A stretch of DNA of 64,000 nucleotides from Bryum argenteum (Eukaryota > Streptophyta > Bryopsida > Bryales > Bryaceae), in the NCBI GenBank assembly GCA_037043015.1, contig CM073325.1, positions 188,501-252,500 of the forward strand, read 5' to 3'. Within the stretch, counting starts at the first letter, position 1. Every line of letters starts with the position of its first letter. Below the pieces are notes generated by a model. That model made no database searches. It was not told the origin of the DNA and saw only the letters and a list, made by a program, of their open reading frames with translations. Both the position numbers and the translations under genes were made by a program. This document shows positions 35,050-47,452 of this stretch, piece after piece.

Positions 35050-37453
35050 TCACCTCTCCTTCCACCACCGCTCCTCCACTCGGAGGGACCGGGTAGTCTG
35101 TCTCACCCGGGTATCATCTCCCGAGGGGAGTTGCGGCTGTTCTCCTCCCCCCCCTCCGGAACGCCACCATCGATCGGGATCCTCTGCTCCTCTCGAAACG
35201 GGCGGGGATACTCCTTCCACCTCCATGGGCACCGGCCCCTCCGTGGGCACCTCTGGGGGTGCGATTACCTCCCCTTCCGGGAGGGCTTCCTGAATCTCCA
35301 CGTGGGGGAGGGCCCCCAACAACCTACCCGTAAGAGTCCGGAACTCTTTTAGGCACTGGTTGATGCCGGTTGCGTGCCTCTGAAAGCGGCTCGAGGATTG
35401 GGGTGATTCACTGATCCCAATCCGAGCATCATAGAAGGCCGCCTTCGTTTGAGCCTCGCATCCGGTTGCGGCACCTTCAAGATGGAGTGCGGCACCGTCC
35501 GATCAATGTTCGCAGCCCTCCGGAGTGCGGCCTCCTCGCTCCTCCACAACCCTCCCGAGGGCTTCCACCTCCGGATGTGCCTCCGTGTCCGAGGGGTCCG
35601 GTCCACACCGGACTCCCACGGATGCCTTCTCCTTTGGCCGGGCCTTGAAGACTGCTCTACCTTCTCCCTCCTCGCCTTGGCCGTTTCCCAGCGCATCTCC
35701 TCGGCCAACTCCGGGTACCTCTCCACGTTGGGGGTCTGGAAAACCCGCTCGAGTCGCGCCAGGGAGGTGAACAATTGTTCATTCTCCCTATCTACCTCTT
35801 CCATGGCCAGCCGGATGGGGTGGAGGATACCCTCGCTGGGTATCCGGTAGTAGGGGCGGGGGAGCACCGGGGTGGTGTTGCCCGTCCCGGGGGTCACATG
35901 TCCTCTGTGGGATGACTCGGGCCGCCATCGATCTTTGGAGTGGCCGGGCGGGGTCACTCCTGCTGCTCCCGGTAGCTCCGGGGCCGGGAGGTATGGCCCT
36001 CTCCGGGGTGTTCTCTTCCTCTGCAATGAGCAGCCTCCTCTTCACCTTGGGCTGGCTCTCCGGGATCGGCTCTGCTATCGGGGCAGGAGCCGGATCCTGC
36101 ATCGGTGAGGGGTCCGGACTTGGGGCACGCTCCTCCTCGACGGCCCTCGGCTGTGCCACCGGACTCGCTGACCTCTTCCTCTTCTTGGCCTTGCGCTTGA
36201 GGTTGGGTACTCTCCCTCCTGGGGCCTCTGTCCGGGTGGGAGGCACCTCGCAATAGCCTCCGCCGCAGCCCACCTCCTCATGAGGGACCTCCTGTATCAC
36301 CGGGGGTGGGATTCGGACGGGAGAACGTCTTCTCCCAAAGCCGGTCGTATCCTTCCTCCTCACCCCTCGGGATGGTCTTGCCTGTCGAGGTGGGGCTTCC
36401 TCTTCCTCCTCTTCCTCGCTCTGGCCCTCCTCCTCCGCGGATTGGTCTCCACCCGCCTCAGCTATCTCCTCGGCCCTTCCTGCTGGGGGCTCTTGTCCTC
36501 CGGATGAGGGGGACGATCTCTTCTTCTTCTTCCTCTTCCTCCTCTCGCATTCGGCATGAACAGGGGAGGGCATTGTCTGAGAATTCCGGGTGGGGTTCAC
36601 CCGGCTACTTCTTTCTCCCCGGTGGCCACCCGGGTCTTGCGCTAGGTCCGCTTGGCTGGGCCCCACCGCTCCGGCTGTCGAGTGGCGGGTTCCGTGACCC
36701 CCTCCAGGTCGGTAGCCCGGACTTGCTCCATCTCCTCCCGGATTCGGAAGAGGTTGGCCCTGCGGATCTCCGGATGGGAGGTCGTGCTTCTCGTGCCGAT
36801 GAGAATATCTCCCGGTCGGTGAGGATGCCGTGCCGTTGGTAGAGGTGGAAGATGTAGGGGGCCAGGGGCACCCTTCTTCGATTCCCAATCTTCATCACCT
36901 CCCGCTGTACCACCTCGCTGATGATGTGGTGCCACCCGACCTGCATCCGTCCATCGTAATTCCCCAAAATAGCCTTCATCAGCTTCACGGTGTAGGTGGT
37001 CGGCTTGTCCGGGCTGAGTATGGGGAGGAGAAACCGGAGGAGGCGCGTCACCCGGGGGTCCTTGCAGTCCTCCGGTTTGAACCCGTCTTTCTCCGTTGGC
37101 CCCTTGCGGAACCGGTTCCTCAATCCGTCGTCGCCCTTCTTCTTGATGTAGCCGATCGGGGAGTCCGGGAATTTGTAAGTCGCCCTCCAATGGCGAGGTC
37201 CCCAGTTATCCGTCTTCCCCCTCAGGGGGTGCGTCACATACATCTCGGGGAAGCGGTGGGTGACGGTCTCCTCGATGATGGCCTGGTCCGCCAGGTCCCA
37301 CGGGGCATCGTACAGCCCGGCGCACCCCATCCGGAGGAGGTCATCCCTCAGCTCCGCCTGGTGCAGTGGCAGCTCGGGCACCTGCGGCTTCACCGACTTG
37401 AGGGGAATCGGCATCCCCAGTCGCCACGGGGCCACCTCCCTCCTCTTCGGCAT
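35050..37453 (-). pseudogene. Family X accessory protein, copy D (long, frame-broken)
   Basis: From ATG 37453 (MPKRREVAPWRLG) the N-terminal domain reads LLRMGCAGLYDAPWDLAD, then KGDDGLRNRFRKGPTEKDG, then the core MQVGWHHIISEVVQRE ... VPLAPYIFHLYQRHG. It then loses frame near 36800. Other minus frames continue with a Lys/Glu-rich segment (a long KRKKKKR patch at ~36530), an acidic/proline region, and a helical stretch near 35750 (VDRENEQLFTSLARLERVF). It is the most diverged stand-alone copy. No gag or pol is nearby. GC content is well above the flanks. Exact C-terminus not determined. Confidence 0.55.
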
Positions 37454-38198
37454 TGCTCCGGTCTCCTGTAGCTGCCCGGAACTATTCTCTCCCTGCTTTC
37501 CCGGACTGATTCCGGTAGAAACCCTACTTCCAGAAACCCTAATCTCTCCAAACTCTGCTTTTCCAACACCCTCGGATCGCTGAGCTCTCAAACTCGCTCT
37601 ATCTCTCAAAACGCGCGGACTGGAATGGCTGAGAATGGAGGCGGCGGCTCCTAATAACAACAAACCGGAACTCTCCCTCCGAGACATCATCACCCAGCGC
37701 TCGAGACGTACACCGGGAAGTACCCCGGTCATCATTGAGCCGCCGGTGATTATGTCGGGCGCCCGCGAGTTTTCCGGCCCTTTCTCCGGGTCGACCGGCG
37801 GCCCCGGTCATCAACCCGGTAGGAGAACCGGCCCATCCGGGCATCTCAGGGTATCAGCCGGGTATCAACCCGGGTATCCGGTAAGCTTTAGAATCCCCTA
37901 AGGTTAGCCGGAAGAATCCTATTACAAAAGTACTATCTACGAACCGGGTTAAGCAGGCCGGTTTTTATTCCTACTTGCTAAATCAGCTATTTTACTCCTA
38001 ATTAATTGCTAAAAACAAAAATATTGGAGAACAGGGTTCGACAGACCTCATTGGTGCAGCTTGCCCCGCTGACTCTTCTAGTCCGGTTCTCCCTTCTTCC
38101 GCCAGCTGGGCTGCTAGGTTTCGTCGGCAGTCCCCCTCGCTAGCATCCCATTCCGGGATGGAGGTGTTAATCGGAACTCCCCCGGTTTGGTGCTCCTC
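37454..38198. other. Retroelement leader/tail sequence, no gene
   Basis: This is the 5' leader of copy D and the 3' flank of copy C. GGAGAACAGGGTTCGACAGAC near 38031 matches the LTR-like phrase at about 39835 and, inverted, at about 40630, so an element boundary lies here. Confidence 0.45.
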
Positions 38199-39445
38199 CT
38201 ACTGGGTGGCCATGAATTCCCTCTCCGGTTCCTCCTCGTTGGGAATATTGAGGTCCGGCATCTCCTCCCCGGATAGGTCCTCTTCTTCTACCGGATTCGG
38301 GATAGGTTCCTCTTCCGAACCTGTCATGTCATCCTCTTGCCCCAGAGCCTCTTCAAAATGAACATGCTTCGATGCCTGTCGTTTTGACCTTCTCACCGGT
38401 TTTCTTCCCTATTGGGTACGCTTCTCCCTCCTTATCCGGTCCTTCTCTAATTTGGCGGCCTCCGCGAACTGGGCCCGGCGGTTGAGGGGGGTGGTCTTCC
38501 TTCTCTTTCGGCCACCCCGGGTACTGTACCCCCCATCGTCCTCCGTTAGATCGATCACCGTCCGACCTTCCGGGGGTTGGCTCTCCCCTGCATCTCCTTC
38601 CTCGTCCGGTTGCTCTGCCTCCTCGACGTCCTCCCCAGCAGCCTCCTCATCCCGCATCTCCGTGTCATCCTCAGAATCTTGCCCCACAGAGTCGCTTTCC
38701 GGTTCTTCGCTGGCACGCCTCCCCCGGAGTACCCACTGCTGTTTGTTTCCCACTCGTCGGTCTCGCTCTGGGTGAGGCAACCGTACTTGGCGTAGAGGTG
38801 GAAGAGGAAGGGTCCAAGGGGGCACGGCTTGGTACCTCCTAGTTTGCCAATTTCCCGGTTGATCACCTCGTCCAAGATAATTCTCCAACCGTACTCCCCC
38901 TTGCCCGAGTAGGACTCCAAAATCGCTCTCGCCAAATTCATGGTGCATGTCGTGGGCTTATCCGGGTTGAAGATGGGCACCATGAACCGGAGAAGTTGTT
39001 TCTCTCTCCGGTTGATGCAGCTGTCCACCTTAAATCCCTCGTGGTCGCTGGGTGGTGATGCAAACTTCCTCCTAAGACCCTCATGTCCTGGCGTTGGTGC
39101 GAAGCCGTAGGGGTGTTCCGCGAAATCATGGACGTGCGTCCATGTTTCCGAATTCGAGTCCTGGAACCGCGCCCGGATAGGGTGATCCGCGAATTCCCGG
39201 TTGGTCGCCTCTTGCGCCACTTCCAGCAACATGATGTCGCTCGCCAGGTCCCACGGAACCCTCAGTAGGTTCCCACACCCCATCCGGACCAGGTCGTTCT
39301 CCAATTCCTCCAGTCGAACCGGATCAGTGGGAATTGCCGATTGGACCTTGCGGGTCATGATCAACGTCCCGGGAGTCCACTGGGGGTACTTCTGCTCTAG
39401 CGCCATCGCCTCCCAAGCTCTTCTCTTCTCGCGCGTCCTCACCAT
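38199..39445 (-). pseudogene. Family X accessory protein, copy C
   Basis: From ATG 39445 (MVRTREKRRAWEAM) it reads DLVRMGCGNLLRVPWDLASD, HPYGFAPTPGHEGLRRKF, FNPDKPTTCTMNLARAI and the core GWRIILDEVINRE ... CPLGPFLFHLYAKYG. A frame change near 38750 is followed by an acidic region, a basic patch (GGRKRRKTTPLNRRAQF), TAG at 38409-38411, and an in-frame continuation to 38199. It is head-to-head with copy B2 at 41025, to which its N-terminal half is very similar. Confidence 0.65.
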
Positions 39446-41024
39446 TGCCTTGCGAGGTCGATTGCGAGGAAAACTTGGCAGATCGGCACTTTCTTCAAAA
39501 TCTGGTAACGTAAAGACGGGAATGGCAGCGCAATTTCTACTACCGACAGAAGGTGAAAATGAACAGTGCGCTACCCAAATGGCGGCGGCCCATTTAAGGG
39601 TTCGCGGCTTGACCGGGTCCAGCCCGGGTCCGGTCATCCCACCCAGTTCCCATCCCAGGTTCCGGTTCCGGTTCCGGTTGCCAATCCCGGAAACTCTAAC
39701 GACCTCTACTCCTGCTCCTGCGCTCTCTACCAGACTACTAGGCGTGAAATGACAGCCCATGGCACCTCTTGTCCTCCTTCATAGCAATCTTTCCTACCAC
39801 TAGCTAACCCTAAGTACTAAAAGGTCACTTTCTGGAGAACGAGGTTCAACATTAAGAGTGGTTTTCTACAGAACCATCCTAACAGATTTTGAGAGAGATC
39901 TACAGGTCAATTCTAAGAGTCGAGTGGGTTAGTCTGAAGAAGGAATAGACTAGTGAAGAAAATGCGAGTTCTGTATCGACTTGCTAAGTCGATCCCTGCG
40001 ACACGGGGGGAGTCTATCGGGAGGATTGACTAGCTAGTGGCAGTAGTCGTCTTAGCAATCTCTCTGAATTGATCAGAATAAAAAGGAGTTGAGAAATGAA
40101 TCGATCTAACAAAACAATCTAGACTCGGAAAACATCACAAAGCAAGAAGACAATCGACTAGTACAAGAGTCGACTCACTCTGGGTTACCAGCAAGAGAAA
40201 ATGAGATGTAAAAACTAGAAACACCTTCCCAGAGAGAAGGGGGGTATATGTAGGTCGAGGGTCTGGCACGACTGTTAGACCTGGTCGACTCTAAGGTCGG
40301 CCCAACCTGTGAGTAGGTGGGTCGACTAATCAGCTATTATTCTTCGAATCGGTTGGTGAGGCATGGCACATACATGAATGAAACTATGGCTTAGGTCTCA
40401 ACCTGTGGTCGTGATCTGTACCTACTGTGGATGTGCTAATTTATCAGAGTTTTTTAAAGCAAGGTCTACCCTATGATGATGAGCAAGTACTCTCACGTCA
40501 AGTGCATGATCCTCCTATAACCGACAAAAGGTTTAAACTGATTTCTCCACGTCGGTTGCGGTTTTGATATGCTTGTGCTGGTATAGAACCCTTGATATAC
40601 ATGTAGAATTCATATCTGACAAGTGTCGAACCTTGTTCTCCAGAAATTGATTTTTTTAGTGATTAGGGTTAGCTAGTGGTAGGACATAGTGCTATAAACG
40701 AGGACAAGAGGTGCGATGGGCTGTCATTTCACGCCTAGCATTTTGGTAGAGAGCGCAGGAGCAGGAGTAGAGGTCCTTAGAGTTTCTGGGATATGCAACC
40801 GGAACCGAAACCCGGGACAGGAACCGGGTGGGATGACCGGACCCGGACTAGACCCGGTCGGACCGCAAACCCTTAAATGGGCCGCCGCCATTTGAGTAGC
40901 GCACTGTTCTTTCCCACCTTCTGTCGGTAGTAGAAATCGGGCTGCTATTCCAGTGTTTACGTTATGAGATTGTGGAGAGAGTGCCGATCCGCCAAGTTTT
41001 CCTCGCAATCAACGTCGCAAGGCG
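39446..41024. repeat. Inverted-repeat arms between two divergent family X genes
   Basis: The leaders of the two genes mirror each other. About 39520-39850 reverse-complements to about 40625-40990. Shared phrases are the AAATGG(C/G)(G/C)GGCGGCCCATTT region, GACCGGGTC/GACCCGGTC, GCTGTCATTTCACGCCTAG and TCTGGAGAAC.AGGTTC. The 39860-40620 spacer between the arms has no recognisable gene. The arrangement is two copies of one element inserted in opposite orientation. Confidence 0.7.
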
Positions 41025-41963
41025 ATGGTGAGGACACGCGAGAAGAAAAGGGCTCGCGAGGCAACGGCGCCAGAGCGGAAGTATCCCCAATGGACTCCAG
41101 GGACACCGATCGTGACACGCAAAGTCCAACCGGACATCCCCACCGATCCGGTTCGACTGGAGGAATTGGAGAGCGACCTCGTGCGGATGGGGTGTGGAAA
41201 CCTGCTGAGAGTGCCATGGGACCTGGCAAGCGACATTATGCTCTTGGAGGTGGCAGAGGAGGTGGCAAGCCGGGACTTCCCCAATCATCCAATCCCGGCA
41301 AGATTCCAGGACTAGAATCCGGAAACTTGGACTCTCATTTACAACTTCGTGGAGCATCCTCACGGCTTCGCACCGACACGAGGGAACGAGGGACTGAGAA
41401 GAAAGTTTGCGAGGCCACCTAGCGATCACGACGGCTTTAAAGTGGATGAGTGCATCGACCGACGAGAAAGGCAACTGTTATGATTCATGGTTCCCATTTT
41501 TAACCCGGACAAGCCCACAACTTGCACTATGAAATTAGCACGAGCAATTTTGGAGTCTTGCGAGGGGAAGAAAGATTACGACTGGGGCATTATCCTTGAT
41601 GAAGTGATAAACCGGGAGGTGGGAAAGCTAGGAGGCACCAAGCCCTGCCCCCTTGGGCCTTTCCTCTTCCATCTTTACGCCAGGTATGATTGCCTCAACC
41701 AGGGCGAGGGAGATGAATGGGAAACCAAACAGCAGAGGATACTCCGAGGCAGGCGTGCAAGCAAGGAACCAGAAAGCAATTCCGGGGAGCAGGAATCCGG
41801 GGAGGATACGGGAGTTCCCCTTGGAGAAGGCAGTGCTGAAGCTACACAACCGGAAGAAGAGGGAGGTGGTGCAGCAAAGAGCCAACCCCAAGAGGCCCGC
41901 ACGGTGATCGACTTGGAAGAGGAAGAGACGGGTGCTGACTCGGAGAAGACGGTGGAGCTCTGA
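41025..41963 (+). pseudogene. Family X accessory protein, short copy B2
   Basis: One frame of 312 codons from ATG 41025 (MVRTREKKRAREAT) to TGA 41963, interrupted by TAG at 41313-41315 and TGA at 41481-41483. It reads DLVRMGCGNLLRVPWDLASD, FNPDKPTTCTMKLARAI and the core YDWGIILDEVINRE ... CPLGPFLFHLYARYD, followed by an acidic tail ending EEEETGADSEKTVEL. It lacks the coiled coil of copies A and B. The stops look like single-base changes (CGA to TGA is likely at 41481). Confidence 0.65.
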
Positions 41964-42974
41964 GACTGGACGCGCGAATAGGATAACCGGATCTAGGTCA
42001 AACCGGATCTGTGGACAGCAGGTTTCTTTTAGAAGATAGGTAGAGTTTTAGTAGAGGAGTGCAGAGCTTAGTAGTTACTCTTGTAATTGATAGTGGTTAG
42101 TCACCCACCATCCATGTAGAATCCCGGATTCTTAGGACCTGCGGACTATCCGGGTGGGTGGGCTATTTATCTGAGGAGTCTTGACTTCCTCAGGGTCTTC
42201 TTGTGTACCCACTCTACCACTCTAATAGAATCTTCTCAAGCACACTCTTTCAATTCTCTGTTTTTTGTTTCCAAGTATCGTGAGATTGTGAAGTTTTTAT
42301 GAGGGTGCATCTAGTGGAATCGGAGTCCCTTGCTGCCCGTGTCGTTGTGAATGGTTTGAGGTTGAAACTAGGTTGTAAGTCTAAGCGCAGAATAGGTACT
42401 TGAGAATCTGATATTAGGAAGAAGGAGTGCTCACCACGAAGCGGGTAAGAGAACCGGATCTGCTGTCGGACCCTGTTTTTTCTATTTTTGGCCACTAAGT
42501 TCTAATGCGCATTAAAAATAAGTATAGAGTCTAGAATCTGACCTAAGTATGTGCTAGGCTGTATACTGTAAGGCAATTACGTTTTTACAAATAAATGTTA
42601 TAGTTAAAATCTAGTTTGTGATAATAAGGACGGATTTGCGAATCTGTACTCTGCACTCGAACATCGAGGACGTACTGTCAGAAGCCGGAAATGGAGTAAA
42701 GACGGCGGCTGGAGGACAGAGTGGCAAAAAGAACAATAATGACAAGGGGTGCCAAATGACGGCTCCGTACGAAGACGGTCATCACGGCGGACGGACAAGT
42801 CATGATGGCCGGATTCCAAATAAAACGCGACTCGTCCGCCCTTGTCGTTACATGCCTTCTCGCTTTCTTGCGCCCCTGCTTTCCGCCTTTTCGTTTCCGT
42901 CCCTTCGTTTCCGATCCGGCCCCCTGGCCGATCTCAGCCTAGCCACTAGTTACTTCTTGTCGCTTTTCTTTCCA
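41964..42974 (+). repeat. LTR-like tail of copy B2, then leader of copy B
   Basis: 41964-42240 is the plus-strand version of the 31.4-31.7 kb sequence (GGATAACCGGATCTAGGTC; GGATTCTTAGGACCTGCGGAC; GGGCTATTTATCTGAGGAG). A related, shorter version lies at 46275-46400. From about 42840 the leader of copy B begins (TTCCGATCCGGCCC; CTTTCCAATGGCAGG). Nothing coding is supported from 42241 to 42840. Confidence 0.55.
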
Positions 42975-44849
42975 ATGGCAGGAACGGCTTCCGCTTCTGC
43001 TTCTGCTCCGGCGCAGGAGGAGCTCAAGATCTCCATCAAACAGGTGCTTCCGACCATTCCGACCGAGGAGGACGAGAAGCAGTTGTTGATCGAAGACCTT
43101 GAGCGGATGGGGCTTTCCGGCCTGCTGGACACACCGTGGGGACTAAGAGACGCGGACATGGTGCGCGAAATCAAGACCGGCGCGCCAAACCAGTTTGAGC
43201 ACACGGTCAGAGGCGATCCCAAGTCCTGGACGGCCGAGCACTGGAGAGCAGTTTACGGCCTAGTCGGACACACTGGAGTAGGGTTGTGCGGCCGGAAACA
43301 CAAATGGGCAAGGACGGCTTTCCACGGGGCGCCGCACAAGCACAATGGGTACGCGCTGGAGGATTGCAAGGACCCGAGGGAGCGCGCGGTGGTGAAGTTT
43401 TTGGCCCCGATTCTTCATGCGGAAAAGCCGCACCGGATTACAGTACGGCTTGCCAATACCGTCCTCGGTTCACTTCGCCAAGAGCGCGAGGTGGATTGGG
43501 GAATCATCATCCGCGACTTAGTCGCTCGGCTCGCGGAGAACGTTGGTAAGACCCGACCTAGCCCGATCACTCCGTTTCTGTATCATCTGTACAAGAAGGA
43601 GGAGGTACTGACGGAGGAAGAAGACTCCAACTACGAGGTCGCGTTGTCATCCCAAAACAACGGCGTGTTTGAGTCCGAGGAGGACGTAGACAACAAGGCC
43701 GTATACTCGGATGAGGAGGAGGACGAGGCCGGATCCGACGAAGAGGAGACGCAGCCGGATGCGCCGCAAGAGCCGGCTCACGAATCAACCCCGCCGCGAA
43801 CAGCACCGGAGGTAATTATTCTCCCGTCCCCGTCCTCTACTAAAAAGCCGGCCTTGGTTGGAGTTCAAACCGAGCACGGCCAAACTTCGACCCCGGACGG
43901 TTTCGGTGTAACGGCCGACTGGAAGGATCCGCGCCAGCCCGACGATCCCCGACTTCCTACCAGTCCGTCCGCCAACCATCCGGACCCGATGAGGCGAGCG
44001 TGGTACCACTTTACGGAGGCCCGGTGTCAGTACTTCGCTTACCAGAAGCTAATGGCGGAGATGTGCCAAGATTTTGGAGTACAAACCTTGCAGGAAGTAA
44101 AGAGGAAATGGGACGCTAGACGGCCCAAGGAGCAGTATCAGCAGCTGGAGAGGCATATCACAAAACTAACGCTGGACAATAGACGGTTAAGGGAGACGGT
44201 CAAGTTGAGAGAGGAGGAGCTCGTGATCGGCCGGCAAGCAGTCATGACAGCGAACGAGCAAGTAGTGTAGCTTTGCGAGATTTGCGAGACTCCGGCCGAC
44301 GTACTTCAGAAGGCGAATTTGTTCGAGGCCGGAATCTTGGCATCGGAGGTGTTCAAAGCGGATGCGTTCAAGAAATTCCTACTGGCAGCAAAGACGTACG
44401 CCGCCAAGATCGAGAAGAGCAACGCCGAGGTAAAAGTGGTCTTGGACTCCGTCCGCGCGCGGATCGCGGAACTTCCACCTCCGGCCTTTACGGCCACACC
44501 AGCCTACACTCCGACCCCGAGGCCAAATCCGGTCAGGACGGATGCTAGTCCTTTGAGTCCGGCCGACATCAAGGGTAAGGGCCAGGTGAAGACAGAAGAT
44601 TCTCCGGCCAAGAACACTGGCAGAGCGAAGCGGAAGCTTACGGCCGAGGAATATGAGCAGTCCCCGGGTGCTTAAAAGCTTCACGACATCGGCCTCGAAG
44701 AATCAGAAGAGGAGAATTTGAGGAGCAGCGATGATACGGAGAGCGAGTACGAGACCACGGAGTCGGGGCAGAGGATCAGAATAGGCCGGATTTCAGCTAC
44801 GCCCCAGAAACGGCCAAAGTACGGAGTGCCCTCCAAGCGGAGGAAGTAG
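42975..44849 (+). pseudogene. Family X accessory protein, copy B
   Basis: A 624-codon frame from ATG 42975 to TAG 44847-44849, broken by TAG at 44268-44270 and TAA at 44673-44675. It is a close paralogue of copy A: LLDTPWGLRDADMVREI, GLCGRKHKWA, the core EVDWGIIIRDLVARL ... SPITPFLYHLYKKE, acidic EEEDEAGSDEEETQ, then HPDPMRRAWYHFTEAR, a coiled coil (~44060-44460) and a basic C-terminus. It retains the base that copy A lost near 20790. The flanking 3' kilobase is also shared, so both are copies of one element family. No gag or pol adjoins. Confidence 0.68.
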
Positions 44850-45856
44850 GACGGCTTCAGAGGCCGTAGGTAGAAAGCCGGCTAGGGTTAGGAGGCCGGA
44901 TTAGAATCCGACCTAGGACAGTAGGCAGAATCTTTTTGGGAAAGCGTGTCGCTTTTTGCGGAGTAGGCCATGTAGGTCGGTGCCGCAATCCAGTTAGGTT
45001 TCTAAGTCGTTGACTTAGAAGTACTTATAGGTGAATATGGGATCACCTAAAACATTCCATTCCTTATGTGTTAAACCTAAAAACCTTCTTATGCGCATAA
45101 TCAGTGTGATCCTTGATCTGTCTCCCTTTTGAGGTTGAGTGCTTAGAAGTCGTATCTACTGTTTCTGGGTCGTGAGTTGGGAGGACGAAATCCGGATTCC
45201 TTGTTAGATCGTCTCTGTGGAGTTGAGGTAGGGTTGGGCGTATTCTTGAGTGCCTTGTGTCTTGATTTGGTCCAGGTGTCTGAGAGAGGGAAACTGTTGT
45301 GGTAAACCCTTTACGGTCTGGGAGGGTCTGGGAGTAGAGTGTGTGAGGCCGGATTCCAATCCGACCTCCAACTGCCACGGACTTGGGTTCCTCTGTAGTC
45401 TCAGGGGACGGATCAAGCACAGTACGTGACCGGAATACGTGTAGACGTCCTCTAGCCGGATTCGGAGCTCTTGGAGTCTGTCATTGTAGTAAGTGCGATA
45501 AGGCAACCAGGACGGCCTGCGTGACCTGCTAGTCCGAACGAGTAGGACGGATTAGTTGTGAGGACGTAATGCTTGCCTAAGTGGGGTGTTTGTGTACTAG
45601 AGTCGAAATGTGGACGTTTCCGCCACGATAAACATAAGGGAAAGAGTCTTTGTGCATCCCCTCTTACAAAGGGATACCCTTGCCATGTAAGGCTAAAACA
45701 TAAGTTGGGGCTAGAACGTTTGGTGGTTGGGTGTTTTAGCACTACTTTATCTTGGTCACTTCACAGAATCCCTGGAACGATACACGAGTCACCTAAACAC
45801 GGGTATTACACTAATAAACGTGTAAGGGAAGACAACGTAAATACATGGCTTCCGAC
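44850..45856 (+). repeat. 1-kb 3' tail of copy B
   Basis: Collinear with 21880-22886 at high similarity. Homology ends at about 45856 (ATGGCTTCCGACA), where a different LTR-like sequence starts. No gene is supported. Confidence 0.6.
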
Positions 45857-46410
45857 ATCTGCGAGGGAAGTACTCCTCAGATCTTGAACTCCCGGGTTAA
45901 AGTTCCGGTCGAGGCCTTCTCACACCCAGGGAGTAAGCAACCATCATCCCAAGCGACAAGTTAATAGAGTGTCCCACGAAAGCTCTATTTGTTTAGCCAA
46001 CCGGAATCCCTAAGCTGTCCTAGCCCGGATAGTAAGTCGTTGTAGTAAGGTGATTAGATGAACCGGGTAAGCCCCTAGTGACCTGCTGTAGGATTGGGAT
46101 AGTCAGACAGTTGAGGGAGCCTTGCAAGGGAAGGATACGGAGGAAGAGAAAGTTGGTGACATTTCCGGTCACGGTAATCAAAGGGAAAAGTGTTCTAATC
46201 CAGCACTTTATAAATCATTGGAAGATCCCTCTGAGGAGCATATAGAAGCAAAATCAAACCACTCAGTACCAGGCTACCAGCCAGGATAACCGGATCTAGG
46301 TCCCCCAACCGGATTTGAACAAGATCTGGGAAAAGATAGATAGGCTAGTTGGGAGGTAGGAATCTCCGTGGAACGATAACCGGATCTTGCCCCTGAAATG
46401 CACTCGTAAG
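45857..46410 (+). repeat. Second LTR-like remnant, diverged
   Basis: 45990-46200 is a diverged version of 45480-45690 (GTTGTAGTAAG; TGACCTGCT; TTTCCGGTCACGGTAA versus TTTCCGCCACGATAA). 46275-46400 resembles 41980-42060 (ATAACCGGATCTAGGTC, GATAG.TAG). The 46411-46663 flank up to the mannanase start codon has no recognisable feature. Confidence 0.5.
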
Positions 46411-47452
46411 GAATAAAAAGTGTGTTTCTGGAGTAAATCTAAAATGACGAGTTACGACAACTAGTGCGACTTCATGAATAGGAAGCAATATGCATTCCAG
46501 AACTTGACAATATGTTAGCCTTGAAAATTGTGTTTTGGTTGCAGAATCATACTGTGCACGTTCACCAATTAAGTGTTTCGCAGCTCGCTTAGAAAATCTC
46601 ATGCGCAAGGTAGATATAGAACACTTGAGTCTATGTAGGAGTTTGGATATAGATTAAGTTGATATGCCAGCTTCGTACAGCTTAGAAATTCTCACGGTGC
46701 TTACCATCGTCATTGCTTCGGCGTCTTGGATCAATGCCTCGGACATGGTTCCAATGCAAGCCATGAGCATATCGCCACCCAGCTCCTTCGTGCAGACACA
46801 AGGGCATCACTTCGTCGTGGATGGAAAGCCACTCTTTGTGAACGGCGTCAAATTTTACTACCTCATGACTCAAGGCACTATCCCGGAGCTCAGGCCGCTT
46901 GTCACCAAGGTACGATCTTGGCTATAATCTTTGCACTGGCACTTTTCTATTGGATATATATAACAGATGTGGGCTATCCTTGAAGGTTTTGGAAGCATCA
47001 ACTAGAGTTGGCGCCACGGTGGTCCGAGCGTGGGGGTTTGCAGATAGAAGCGGCCAAAACTGCCTCCAAACCCTCCCTAGTGTCTACTCTGAAGCAGTGT
47101 TCCAGGTCCATCTCCACACTCTAGATTATGTTCATAATGGCTACTCCTCGTGACACGAAGCCATGATTGTGGAAAATATGTTGAGAATGATACAATCCTA
47201 ATACATCATAATACAGGGATTGGATTTTGTTGTAGCTGAGGCAAGGAAGAATGACATGCGTTTGATTCTTAGTTTTGTGAAGAACTAGATGACTTTGGAG
47301 GAAGACTGTAGTATGCTACTTGGGCCAGAGAATTGGCTCGAAATGTGAATGCCGATGTAGAAGACTTCTACACTGATGGCACAATGCGTCACTGGTACGA
47401 GAACCATATTAAGGTATTATGATTATATCTTGGAGGTTATTCTATAATTATC

